Of a DNA stretch of 64,000 nucleotides, positions 12,409-24,544 are shown piece by piece (the stretch's first letter is position 1; the number at the start of each line of letters is the position of its first letter). The notes beneath the pieces were generated by a model. The model was not told the DNA's origin. It ran no database searches and saw only the letters and a program-made list of their open reading frames with translations. Source of the DNA: Diaporthe sp. PMI_573 (lineage: Eukaryota; Ascomycota; Sordariomycetes; Diaporthales; Diaporthaceae); the NCBI GenBank assembly GCA_021399435.1, contig JAJTUP010000010.1, positions 434,001 to 498,000 of the forward strand, in the 5' to 3' direction. Made by a program: the position numbers and the translations under genes.

Positions 12409-13085
12409 AGTGGCTTTCTAATTACCTACAAGTATAATAAGAAGTATAAAGGAATTAAGTAGGTAACGAAAAGGAGGAGTAAAGTATAGAGAAAGTAGCA
12501 AGAAAGCTTGTACCCCTAGGGGATACTGTATAGGTAATTAAGCAAAGAGGTTAATATTATAAAAAGGGTAGCTCTGCTATTTGGAGGTTATAAGAAGGAC
12601 GAAATGTAGTAGCAATATGTCTTGCCCAAATTAGTTCTTTAGTACCACTAAAGGCTTTAAATATAGTTGATCAGAAATTAGAAAGTAGCCAAAAGAGGTT
12701 TGTAGGTGTCGGTTGGAAAGGTTTCGAAAAAAGGTTACATTAGGTACCACGGGGTTTTTGTAGACTAGCAGAAGCACTGCTTTTTGTAAATCACTTACAT
12801 CTATCAGTTACTTCCTATCCCTTCTACTTTCCTTCAAGTATTAGAGTAGTCTAAGCGTTTATTTAGGCAAGTGGCTAAGGTTAGTAAATTACCAGGCCTC
12901 TCAAGTACTCTCTTGTACTCTTTAAAAACCTCCTCTCTTTTTCACTAATTCTATTTAACCTTCTCTTACAACACTAACTTTCTACCACTTAAGGTATTAC
13001 TTTATTGCTCTAATCAGACACTAAACAAGCTTTCTAAACCAAATCTTACTTCTATACCACTATCTTCCTTTTCTTACCTCTTAAA
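12409..13085. promoter_or_regulatory. shared intergenic region of a divergent gene pair in gypsy B
   Basis: Lies between two start codons facing away from each other (12408 minus, 13086 plus). On the plus side a TATA-like TTTAAAAACC at 12921-12930 is followed by CT-rich sequence and the start at 13086, about 155-165 bp further. On the minus side the last 90 bases before the ATG are CT-rich but no clear TATA box was seen. A GGTTACATTAGGTACC motif near 12730 recurs as GGTTACATAAGGTAAC near 13983, just at the end of the plus-strand gene. Confidence 0.45.
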
Positions 13086-13997
13086 ATGTCTTCCTATACT
13101 CCCTAGAATCTCGATAAGAAGGGAAAGGGAAAGGAGAAAAGCAAGTAGGAGCCCCTACATCCCTTGTACAAAGCTAATTGCCCTAAACTAATTGTTAACC
13201 ACAGCATTTACACTACCTTTATAAACTAAGGTGTGCTTCTACAAAATATTGTTCTCAAGTCCAAACTCTATACTTCTTTTGTCTAAAATATCTTTATCTA
13301 TACCCTAATTGGCCGCGGTGTAAACTAGTATATTGTATGGCTCCTATCTAAGCCTACTGTTAAGAAGATTCTAATTAACCTTTTTATCTTCTTCTTACTA
13401 AACAAGGATCGCGAGTTCCTCTATAAGCATCTCTAAACACTAATGTAAATAGATATAAATAAGGTTTTTGTTAAGAAGATTAACGGTAAGCCGTACAGGA
13501 AGTATATGTCTAACCTATGCTAATTAAACAATAGGCGTCGTGTTCCTGCCCTCTTTATTGCCTTTTTTAGTTATCAAAATGCTTCTCCCTGTAAGTGCTG
13601 TCTTGTATGTATGTCCTGAAACTTTAATAATAGGGTCTCTATTATAGTCCCTTTCTTTAAGTACCGAAGCATCCCTAGTTTCAAGAAAAGCATGTGTGCC
13701 AACTGTCTCTACTACGTCAAAGGCGGTAACTATACTTTTAATAAAGATTCCTACATTCCTACTATTAAGGCCACTACTGTTCTACTTAATTACAAATTTA
13801 AAGGCACTCTCTAATTAAAACTCACCTTAGGCAAATATACCTAAGTTGATAAGGAATTTGACTTTGATAAAGTAAGGGAGGAAGTAATTAAAAAGGTAAA
13901 AGGTTTTTAGCCTAGACCTAAGAAACTAAAGCCTAAAGAGAAGAGGTCCTAAGAGTAATTTAGAAAAAGAATTAGGGTAAAAGGTTACATAAGGTAA
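13086..13997 (+). pseudogene. DUF3716-like cysteine-motif gene, antisense within gypsy B, RIP-inactivated
   Basis: A single frame of 303 codons with no indel, from ATG (MSSYTP.NLDKKGKGKEKSK) to a terminal TAA, broken by about 14 internal stops that are nearly all TAA/TAG. Residues about 165-225 carry cysteine pairs, ASPCKCCLVCMS and later KKSMCANCLYYVKGGNYTFN, the C.xC...C..NC......F layout I associate with the fungal domain DUF3716. N- and C-termini are lysine-rich. A second, diverged piece lies at 33543-34650 on the minus strand, so this is a dispersed gene and not only a gypsy B peculiarity. Function is unknown. It runs opposite to the gypsy B pol. Confidence 0.5.
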
Positions 13998-14335
13998 CAA
14001 ATATTGGGTTTACAAAACCACTACTCTCTACTCTCGCGATAAGTAATTAATTTTAAATTTTATATATTGTATAATGGTAAAATGAATATAAACTAGGCTT
14101 TAATTAGAGCAAAGCAAATGTTGTAGGGCAATAAATAAAAGAAAAGAAGCCTAGCAAAAAAAAAAAAATGTTTCAATATAAAGAAAATAATTAGTTTGCG
14201 GCAGACCGCCAGTCTTGGTATGTTATAAATAGGAGTATCCCCCCCCCCGGGACAATAAAACAAAGCCAAATGTTAAAAATAGAAGAAAAGCAACAAATTT
14301 ATAAAATTAACTAATAGTCTAATTGGTGAGGTGTT
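13998..14335. other. AT-rich spacer with homopolymers
   Basis: No gene seen. Contains a run of 13 A near 14157-14169 and a run of ten C at 14231-14240 followed by GGG. Likely part of the long 3' region of gypsy B. Confidence 0.5.
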
Positions 14336-14727
14336 ATAAACAGCCTCCTTCAGACCCCCAGACCCCTTCAGCCTCCTTCAGCCCCTTCAAAGCCCTTCCA
14401 GCCTCCCTCAGCCCCTATCCGCCTCCTTCAGAAAGAATAGGCTATCTATGCAAGCCTCTAGATATAAGTGGAGAAACCAGCTAGCCTAGCTTGGCAGAAT
14501 CTTCTTATCGGAGTTATCCCTTCCGCCCTTTCCATTTCTCTTTCTAGCCCCTGTTTTTCTCGAGTCATTATTCTCTCCGTCGGAGGGATATACCTCTCCG
14601 AAGGTCCGAACCTTCTATGTATATATACCTAGCCTTTTCCTCTTAGATAGATAGTTAGTTCTTCAGTCAGATCAACTTTTTCCCTCCTACACCTAGCTTG
14701 CCTCCTCCTTCCTTGAATTTGTTCTCT
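14336..14727. mobile_element. GC-rich un-RIPed insertion of about 392 bp between 10-bp direct repeats
   Basis: Bounded by the direct repeat GTGAGGTGTT (14326-14335 and 14728-14737), which suggests a target duplication. The left part (14341-14431) is a C/T-rich minisatellite built on GCCTCCTTCAG. The right part has a TATATATACC box and a CT-rich stretch, like a promoter or LTR U3-R segment. If read as an LTR it would begin TGTTATAAACAG, but no matching CA end is seen. There is no ORF. Its intact CpG-bearing sequence contrasts with the flanking mutated DNA. Confidence 0.45.
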
Positions 14728-17700
14728 GTGAGGTGTTGAAGAATATCTTGACTACAGCCTTACTATGTCCCTCTACCCTTAGCCCTCTGCCCTTAATCTA
14801 GGTGTTTTTAACATGAGGGTCATTTATCCCAACTATTAAAATGTCAATATACCAATTAAATTATAGTAGTTAGCAAGGTAGCTACTGTATTTAAGATCGC
14901 ATTATAATGTTAAAATGTTGAGACGAGTTTTTTAAGTTCTCAAAAGAGAATATAGAAATAGGTTCCATTAACCATAAGATATCTACAGGTATCTATTGCA
15001 ATAGAATATCTAAAAAGTCCTAATATTAATTAGAATCTCCTTTATTGTTCTCGATCTCTATATCTACAATAGACGAGAATGGGTTTAGAAAAATATTATA
15101 TAGACATATCTGCTAGAGCTTGTAGCCCATAGTTTCCATCTTAGGCGGGTTTTCTATCTATAGTAATGGCACTTCTGGCTCCCAAATCCCATTATATTTA
15201 ACAAACTTCTTTAGCCTTTGAGATAAATATATCCCACCAACTTTAGCTTTATCTGGCATTTAAAGCTTATATACATTATTTGGGGAAACAGAGTCGATAA
15301 TGTACAGACCAAACTACCGGTATGTCAACTTTCTAAACAATGAGTAATTAGTCTTTTGTTGTTTATTAATGACAAGTATAAGGTCGTCTTTCTTTAAAGG
15401 CGTTGGTCTTAAAAACCCATAATGAGTATTTTTAGTAGCTACTTGTTGTCTAAACTTGGCAACTAATTCCCGCGCTAGTTTTACATCTTTGGCTAAATTG
15501 AGAAGGGACCTAAGACGACAGTATAGGGCTTCTTGAGGCAACATATATAGTTTCCTATACTTAAACTCTCTAGGTTAGAATATTGGTTTTAATTGGAATG
15601 ATGGAATCGTATCTATAAAGAAGATAAAACGGGCTTTTCCTATATAAACGCCTTAAAGATGTCTGATTAGAGAAGAGAGCATATAAGAGAATGTATCTCC
15701 ATCTCCTTACGCCATCTTCTATCATCTTGGTTAAAGCTGCTGCAAGAATAAAATGCCTATACTCAATAATTCTATTTGCCCGTAAATTATAGGCAGAAAG
15801 TAAGATTTGTCTTACTCTAATTAGTTAAAGGTACTGTACAAATTCCCCTATGTTCTCCCTGCCTCTATTAACAACAGCTTTAAAAGATAGCCTCTACTTG
15901 AGTAGGATATGCTAGATAAAGAATTTCTTTATATTCTTGGCATTAGTAATTCTAAGAGGCATAGCTTTCACCTAGCCGGTAAGGTTATAGCGGGCTTCTA
16001 CTAACTTATTGTAGCTTTAATTAAAAGGCAAGTGTTAGATATTAATATAAATCTTTATAAATAGCTGGTCAGGAATAGTTGGAATAATCCCATTGTTGTA
16101 AACTCTAACACTCTATCTCATACACTTTAGGTATTTGGCTATGGCGTTCTTAATGTCAGCATACATACTCTTTTAGTAGTACATGGCACAAATTTAAAAA
16201 TATATCGTATCTTGTCCTTAATGACCCAAGGGAGCATGTGTGTTTCTGATGATCCGTGACTTTAGATCAGGATTGTTAATAACTTGTCATTATTTAAGGC
16301 CTTTCTCAGGCAACTACTAGAGGATTCCTTTATGAAGGGCAAAATAGTAAGCCGTTTTCTTAAAGATCTATAACTGTAAAGATGAAAGTCCTTGTAGCAT
16401 CATACTGTCCTAAAAGTAAGCTACAATGTCCTTAGATTGTTTGGACTAAAAGTAAATATCGTTAAACACTGGGCTCTAATTAGCCTTAACTATAGCCGTA
16501 TATTCTAGAATCGTTTCACACTAGTCTTTAATGTCTTCTTTAATTTGCCTATTATTATTATTAGATGGCCCTAGAGGTTTGCGGGATAGGGTGTCGGCTA
16601 TTACGTTTTCCGTTCCCTTTATATGCCGAATCGTAAAGTTGTAGGTTCTAATTACCGCCAGCCATCTCGTAATAAAAGCTCCAGGCACGTTTGTTATTGC
16701 CCCTTTGAGTTACTATATTAAAACGTTTAAGTCTGTCTCTAAGAAGAAGTATATGCCGTAGATATAGAAGTATAGGCGTCTGATTATATATAGAATTGCT
16801 TTGCATTCTTTTTTTATAGCGTTATAGAGCTTTTCCGTACTTAACTATGCCCTACTCTTATATCTTATAGAATAGCAGGTACTATCTTTCTCCTATATAA
16901 GACAGGCTCCTTATCTTTAAAGACTAGCGTTAACTATGAGAATAATGTTTCCTTGAGTATAGTCGATGTTGATTAGGTACGGTTTTATCATAATAGTTGC
17001 TTTTAAGGTATTTATGGCTTGCTGGTATTCTTTCGACTATTAAAAGAGTGCCTCTTTCTTAAGGAGATCAAAGAGAGGCCTGGCGACAATATTATAAAAT
17101 AGTATCTACGCCTAGTAATAGTTGATAAAGCTGATAAAGGAGCAGACCTAAGAAATATTCTTATAGCTTTTATATTCTCTAATCTTGACAATCTTCTTAT
17201 CTACTGGCGCTTGGCTAAGAATACTGTATATATATCCGACAATATCTATTTAATGCTTATACTATTCTGACTTGTAGGCATTAATAGCTGCGCCAGCTAG
17301 TTCTGCATTATAGAAAATGTCGTTAAGGTTCTTAATATATTCTGCTATATATCTTCTAACTCCGGGCAGATTAGGAATCTCCTTGTTATTGTAATTTATA
17401 TCGGGACCTCTAATAGCTATATTGTCTAGAAAAGGTCTGCAGATTAAGGGAATTAAGTTGTATAACAGTTATATTATATATTATATAAACTAGGCCATAG
17501 AATTAGTGGCACTTATAGATAGGCTATATTATTGAAATAATTTAATTAGTGTTACAAAGATTATTATATTGCGGCTCTTTTTATTAAGCTTAACCTAATT
17601 ATAGCTTGAGAAGAAATCTAAAAGAGAGAAAATCTTGCATATTGTAAATTCTTCTGCAAATTTGTCTACTGCCAGAGGTATAAAGGTGTCTTTAATTGTG

Positions 17701-18810
17701 ACCCTATTTCCTTCAGATATGTTGTTAATTAGCTGGTACCCTGAGTCCTTTTTCTTAACTAGAAACTAGCCGTTCTAATATACTGTATAAGATTCCTCAA
17801 TAACGCTACTTGCTTTTCTTTCTCTCAGCATTTTAATAGCTATTGTTTTAAGGGCTCTAGGCAACTTAATTATCTTTGCTTAATAGGCCTTGTGTAGCAC
17901 AGTTCTAATCGTTTGAAGTAGAGCAATATTTATGCTAATTTAAGACACATAAGACTAGTTCCAAGCAAGAGCCTTTTCTCTGTTAAGTAAAAGATAGGCA
18001 AACATATTTCTTTCCTTAGTCAAAAAGCCATTACAATTGTCCTTTATAATCTGTTTTAAGTAATTAAAAGTAAGTCAAGATCCCCTCTTAGTCTTAAAGA
18101 ATTTTAGCTGTATCTAGGGGTTATATTTATGTCCGCGGTTCTGGTTTATAGTATTTCTGATTCTTGCTTTATGGCTTAGCTTCTAGTTAACTGTTTCCTC
18201 CGAAACTAATCCGTCAAATAGGTAGTCGTCTACTAAATATACCTTAACTCCCGCCCTCTTATAGAGAGTTCTGATCATGAGTTAATAAGTACGTCTAATT
18301 GATTTGGTAATACTGGTAGGTAATAGGATTAAGTTTACCTATTTGTAAGTACAGGCTGTCCTTATTCTTAGATGCAACCTGTAGACATACTAAGGATTGG
18401 GTTTTTTAATGCCTTTAAGCACGTATAGCTAATATACTTTATACTAAAGGTCTTTTATAAAAAAAACTAATAACTTCTAAACATCCTCGTCTTAGAGGAT
18501 GCCTAGAATTTTATTATCTTTTTTGATACTAAAATAAGTTAAAGAAGGCTTGACTAGAGTGCTGATTACTACTAGTTTCTGATTAGATTACTCTAAATAT
18601 ATCTAAATAGCTAAAGTCTGTAGAATGTATTTTTCTAAGACTTATATACTATTACTAGGTGCTATATAAAAAGGCTTCTGGTTTCTTTATCCTAGGCTAC
18701 ACCTTATCCAGGAGTCTCCCAGTATAATATATGTAAATAGAAAGCCCTTTGACTTTTTAAAGGTTAGATTAGTATTAAGAAAGAACGGTATTCTAAGAAG
18801 AATATAGTAT
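14728..18810 (-). pseudogene. gypsy B pol: reverse transcriptase, RNase H, integrase (RIP-inactivated)
   Basis: Minus-strand reading gives a Ty3/gypsy RT near 17.8-17.2 kb (NNISEGNRVTIKDTFIP, then KIFSLLDFFSSYNQVKLNKK, then RPFLDNIAIRGP, the D-D signature reduced by RIP). RNase H lies near 16.75-16.55 kb (GAFITRWLAVIRTYNFTIRH and ENVIADTLSRKP). The integrase C-terminus is near 15.5-15.0 kb (LKKDDLILV, then KVGGIYLSKRLKKF). Frame-breaking stops are TAA/TAG. The coding sequence continues from the 26.7-30 kb part, from which it is separated by element A. This lineage differs from element A, which has a chromodomain. Confidence 0.75.
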
Positions 18811-18815
18811 ATAAT
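18811..18815. repeat. target-site duplication of element A, left
   Basis: The five bases ATAAT directly before the 5' LTR are repeated exactly at 26660-26664 after the 3' LTR. The duplication fixes the boundaries of element A and shows that it inserted into the protease/RT junction region of gypsy B. Confidence 0.85.
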
Positions 18816-19009
18816 TATAACGGCCGGGCGGAAGCCACGCGGAAGCCCCGGTATGGCCCCGGCAAAGGCCCTTCTAGAAAAGGACCCGAAGCCCCCATAT
18901 CTCAAACTAGAGGGGGGCAAGAATTAGTCTTGCACCATATCTATACCTAATATACGTACTAGCCTTCCTAGTTTACTAAACCATTATACCTAGTATAGAG
19001 CCTATTATA
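18816..19009 (+). repeat. element A 5' LTR, 194 bp
   Basis: Begins TATAACGGCCGGGCGG (TGTAAC in the 3' LTR) and ends CCTATTATA. It aligns without gaps to 26466-26659; roughly 20 differences, all transitions, nearly all with the A/T base on this copy. It has thus been mutated far more than its partner. Confidence 0.9.
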
Positions 19010-22000
19010 ATTCTAATTCTTCTTACTATACTACTTATGATGCTACTAAAGACTGGTAAAAGAAGGGAAAGATCCTAAGAAAGTCACGACAATACCGAGG
19101 GTAGCTCGGAAACACTTTAGCTTGATAATACCCTAGCACGAGAATAGAAACGTAATTAACTACTTTAGTAGAGAATCAATGCTCTAGAAACAGCTTAAAT
19201 AACCATCAAAATCAAGTTAAAAGACCTAAAGCTAGCTAATATTACTTTACTACCTATAGCCTATACCCTTTAGCAATACAATAGCTAGATAATAGATATA
19301 GAAAGGGCCTATATCTTATAACTATAAACCCTCTACGATAATAAGATAAAAGTAATACATATGTTAAACCACGTTAAAAAGGAGTATCAAAACTGCTAGA
19401 ATACTTATATAAAATCCTTGAGAAGAAAAGATAAGTCTATATTTAACTATTATAAATAAAACGAGTTTAAGACTTTTAGCTCTAATTTTAAGAAAGATTC
19501 CTAAGGCATATTAGACGTTATTTAAAACTTAATTAATACTGCTTACTAATAAAAAAACCAAGATTTATAAACCTTTTACTAATACCTTAAAACATTAGAA
19601 TTAGAATAAGAAATAAGAAGTAATAGTTTAAGGGCTAAATTCTTTCTCTTAAGGTTGTTAGGATAGATATTGCTAAAGATTTAAATAAAATATACCCTAA
19701 GTATACTGGAGACTAGAGATAAGATAGTTAGAGTTACCTAAGTAATTTAGGTTAATACCCTAGAGAGAGTTAAAAAGAGAAAATATAAGAAGGTAGGCCT
19801 AAAACAAGGGGAAACTGGTAGAACCCCTAATAAGAGAGAACGAGAAGGAAACTTCTTAAGAAGCGTCAGAGGAGGAAACTTCTCAGGAAGTATCATGAAT
19901 TTAAGGGAAAGAACTCTAAATAACCCCTAGCCACGAGGCTAAGGTAGAGGCCGAGGATTCTAGGGCAAGGATTCTTATACCCTACTAAATCAAAATACTT
20001 AAGAAAGTACCTCTAAAGTAACCCTAAAGCTAAATCCTCCAGACAAAACAGGTAAGATAACTATATGCTATAAGTATAGAAGTACCTACTATTACGCTCT
20101 AAACTACCTAGTACTGGCGGAAACCATAGTATTGGTAAATTAAGTACAAGGCTATAGTAACTATTAATCTAAAGGCTATCAAGGTTAGAACCAAGGGAGA
20201 GGAAGTCGAAACACCTCTTAACTACCTATAGAAACAGTGTCTAAGGTCAAAGAGAGGGACTAATAACTATACCTAGAAGTAGAAAAAGAGATAGTTAAAG
20301 TCTAAGAAATATTTATAATCTTAGGTAAAGTAACCATAAAGTATAATTAAAAACATATTAAGGTTAATCTAGATATATAAATATAAGTAGACTTAATTAG
20401 TATTTCTTTTATTAAAAAGTTTAGCCTTAAATTATCTATAAAGACATTAGTATTTATAGTAGGAATCCAAGAAACCGTGGTTCTTACTTATAGTATTTAT
20501 CAAGTACCTTTATTACTTAAAAACCATTTTGGAAATTAGAGGAAAAAGATACGAGATTATGTTGTAATTAAAAGAAAACGCTTAGAGTCTGTTTTGCTAT
20601 TAGGTACCCCAGGTTTGAAACATTTTTAAATAAGGCTTAAAAGCTATCTAAAGAATTAGTGGCTTCAACAAGACGAGATTTATATAATAGAATAGACTAT
20701 AAAGTCTTTTATAAGGAATTAAAGGAAGGTCTCCTATTATTACGTAGTTCTTCCTACTGCTAAACCTTCTGGTCTGGTAGGATAAGAAGGAAGAAGTTAG
20801 TAGGAGCCCTAAGGGATAGATAAAGAGGAGAAGTCACCCCTAAATTCGTCTTAAATATACCCATAACTAAAGAAATTAGAGGAGTTTTTCATCAAGGACT
20901 AAGCTAAGAAATTACTACCAAGGAGGAAAGTAGATTATATAATAGAGCTAGAAAAAAAGACTTCGCCCCCTTTTCTACCCCTATGCCCACTCTCATTAAC
21001 GAAACTCAAGGTCTTAAGAAAATGGCTTAAAGAGAGTTTAAAGTTAGGGTAAATTACCTATAGTAAAAGTCCTACTAGTATACTAGTTTTGTTTATACTG
21101 AAAAAAGATAGAACCCTTTGACTTTATGTTAACTATAGGGCTCTAAATAAAATAACGATAAAAAATTAGTACCCCTTACTACTAGTTTCGGAGATTCTAA
21201 ATTAACTATTAGATATATAGTTTTTCTCTAAGATCGATTTAATAGACGCATACTATTAGATTCGTATCTAAGAGAGTAATAAATAGAAGACTGCTTTTTA
21301 TACTTAATATAAATATTATAAATTTAGAGTAGTACCGTTTGGATTAACTAATATACTAGCTATATTTTAATCTTTTATTATTAAGGTTTTAGGAGATTAT
21401 ATTAATATCTATATAATTATTTATTTAGATAATATCTTGAGTTTCTTAAGAAGTAAGGAAGAGTACGAGAAGTATATATAGATAATTATAGATCGTCTTA
21501 TAATAGTAGAGTTATATAGTAATATTAAGAAGTACTACTTTTTTTAAGAAGAGATCAAGTTTTTAGGATTTTTAGTTAGAAGAAAGGGAGTCTAAATAGA
21601 CCCTAATAAAATCAGGACTATCCGAAAATGGCTAATACCAACCACCTACCACGATATTCAAGTATTCTTAGGTTTCTATAACTTCTACCAAAGGTTTATT
21701 AAGAATTACTTAAAGATTACATAACTGCTTAATAAGTAACTAAAGGGTATAAAATGTAGCTAAAAGCTAGGGGGGATAGATCTCTTTACCCTAAAAAACA
21801 CTAAGATATAAAAGGTATTTAAGGAGCTTAAGATAAAGTTCTAATAAATACCTCTTCTCTAACATTATAACCCTATACTTCCTACTTAAATCAAGTATAA
21901 TATATTAGATAGAGCTACTATATTAGTAATCTTATAATAATATTATTATAAGAGTAAATCTTAATAGTATCTAATTACTTTTTAGTTAAAAAAGTTCTTA

Positions 22001-24085
22001 GAAGCTAAGCTTAATTAAATAACTTATAATAAAGAATTAAGTACTATTATTAAAAGTTTCAGGTATTAGTAATAGTACCTCGAAGGGGCACAAGAACTAG
22101 TCACAGTTCTTTCTAATCACAACAATCTCTATAGCTTTATAAAGTAAAAAAAACTAACATAGAAACAAGTTTAATAGCTAATATATTTAGCTAGATTTAA
22201 TTTCACTATCAAACACCGCTCTGGGAAGATAAACCTAGTAGATAGCCTATTAAGAAGGCTTAACTATATATTAGAAGAAAAGCCTCTAAATTTAAGTTAG
22301 ATCCTAACTCTAGAATTAAAGATAGTTGTAATTATTAAGAAAGATACACAATCCTATCCAGAAGACTAACAGTAGGCCTAGTTTGAGGCTATAGTCAGAA
22401 GTACTAAAGTACAAGAGGTCTTAAAACTTGATTCCTCCCTAATAGAGTATTAGCTCAAGTCTACAGCTCCCCTGTAGGAATAGTTCATAATAAGAGTCTA
22501 GGTCTAGGCATGCATTAGCAACACGGGCATAATGCGCCAAGGGCCCTACTCTCCGCTATTAGACTTGATTTACAAAGCCTAGGGGGAAGACCCTACAATC
22601 TAGGCCATTATTAAGAGGATCAAATCCTCAAACAGTACTATTTTAAATAGTTCTGGTTATAAGTTTCAAGACGGGCTCCTATACTAGAAGGGACGTATAT
22701 ATGTACTAGAACAAGAAGCCTTGTGATAGGAGATCCTGCAAACCTACTATAATGAGCTGCTAAGCGGGTACTAGGGGCAAACGTAGATATAAATCCTAGT
22801 TAAAAGACATTTTTGCTAGCTAGGCTTAAAGGCCTCTGTTGTAGACTACGTATGCTCTTACATAACATACTAATACATATCTATACTATGTCATTACCTG
22901 TATAGAGAGCTTACTTTATTACTAATTCTATCAGGCCCCATATAAAAACTTAGCATAGACTTTATTACTAGACTCTTAACTACTATCAGAGATAGCTAGG
23001 AAGTAGATACAATCCTAGTTATCATAAATCATTATACCAAGATAAGTTTCTTTACTATAGTAAGCACAATAATAAATACTGCTAAACTAGCCGAGATCTT
23101 CTATAGAGAGATCAAATATAAATAGGGACTACCTAAAGAAATCGTAACCAACAGAGGCACAACCTTTACCAGCAAGTTCTAGAAGATACTTTACTAGCTA
23201 AATAGAATTAAAACCCGATATACTACTACTTACTACCTACAGGGCGATAGATAAACGGAAAGAATAAACCAAACCTTAGAACAATACCTAAAGGCATTTA
23301 TAGTAGAAAACGCCTAGAACTAGCCAAACTTATTACATACTGCATTCTTTGCTTACAATTCAGCACAAAGCACTATAATTAAAATAAGCCTGTTCAAAGC
23401 TCTCTTTAGCTACAAACTATCTTTTACTATTCCGTACAATAAATAGCCCACTAAAGACAGTGTTCCTTAAAGGGAGGTACCAGCAGTCGAAAAACACATT
23501 AAAAAACTTCAGCAAATTCAAACAGACTACAAGGAGAACTAGAAACAGGTAGTTAAGACACAGGCCCAAAATTATAATAATCAACACCAGCCCATATAAT
23601 TTAAGATCAGCTAATAGATATCGCTAACAACCAAGCATCTACTCCTAAAAAATAGAAAGCTTGCTCCACAAAGGGTTAGCCCATTTAGGATCATGTCTCA
23701 AGTAGGTAAGCAGGCCTACGGTCTAACCCTACCGGAGAAGTACTCCTAAATACACCACATATACCACGTAAGCCAGCTAGAGCCCTAGGTAGCAAGAAAC
23801 CCAAAGGACCTAATAGAAGGCGTCCTAGACCTACCAGACTTAGAGGACAAACAGGCTAAATAAGAGCTAGAAGAGATCCAAGACCACCAAAAGATCAAGG
23901 ACACTATATACTACTTAGTAAAGTAGAAAGAATAGCCTAGTAAATACAACTCATGGGTACCGGAAGACAAAATGTCAGCAGACAAAACCATTATAAAGTA
24001 CTAGAAAGGGAGAGGGCTAAAGCAAAGCCAGAAGAGGACCCAAGACTAGACTAGCAAAGGCCGCAGAAAGCAGCCACAAATTAAG
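19010..24085 (+). pseudogene. element A gag-pol with chromodomain, RIP-inactivated
   Basis: Readable blocks in order: gag with a mutated zinc knuckle near 20055-20100 (CYKYRSTYYYALNY); aspartic protease region near 20.35-20.6 kb; RT near 21.05-21.6 kb (YRALNKITIKN, FFSKIDLIDAYY, VPFGLTNILAIF, YLDNILSF); RNase H near 22.1-22.3 kb (VTVLSNHNNLYSFI, FTIKHRSGKINLVDSL); integrase near 22.8-23.5 kb (IDFITRLLTT, GTTFTSKF, YLQGDRQTERINQ with the stop read as Q); chromodomain near 23.87-24.0 kb (KIKDTIYYLVK, YNSWVPEDKM). Tens of TAA/TAG stops make it inactive. The exact gag start could not be chosen. Confidence 0.85.
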
Positions 24086-24125
24086 TAGCAATAGGCTGAT
24101 AAAGGCCAAGACAGCTAGATGACTG

Positions 24126-24376
24126 GCTGATAAAGTCGATGTTGGCCTAATAAGTGCCAGATGGTAGGCTGATAAAGTCAATGTTGGCCTGATAAGTACT
24201 AGATGGCAGGCTAATAAAGTCGATGTTGGCCTAATAAATACTAGATAGCTAGCTAATAAAGTCAAGGTTAACCAGATAAGTGCCAGAGGCTGGCCGATAA
24301 AGTCAATATTAGCCTAATAAGTACTAGATAACTAGCTAATAAAGCCAATATTAGATAGATAAGTATTAGAAAACTA
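24126..24376 (+). repeat. 42-bp minisatellite, six units, just downstream of element A pol
   Basis: Units start at 24126, 24168, 24210, 24252 (41 bp), 24293 and 24335. Each begins GCTRATAAAGTC and contains a second half TAAGTRCYAGATRG. Since 42 is a multiple of three, the array stays open on the opposite strand, giving repeated LIRPTSTLLA-type peptides. Differences between units are largely transitions. Placement directly after the chromodomain suggests a 3' extension or spacer of the element. Confidence 0.8.
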
Positions 24377-24544
24377 ATAAGTAAACCAGAGGCTGGCCTA
24401 ATAACAAGGAAATGTTTCTAGATAAAGGCCTACTAAGGGGCCATCGAGTATCACCTAAGTAGAGGAGGGCTTTAAAGATCAATATATTAAAATTAAGCAT
24501 AAACGACCTTAGAAATGTCTAGGTTAAGGGGGGACTAGAAGGGT

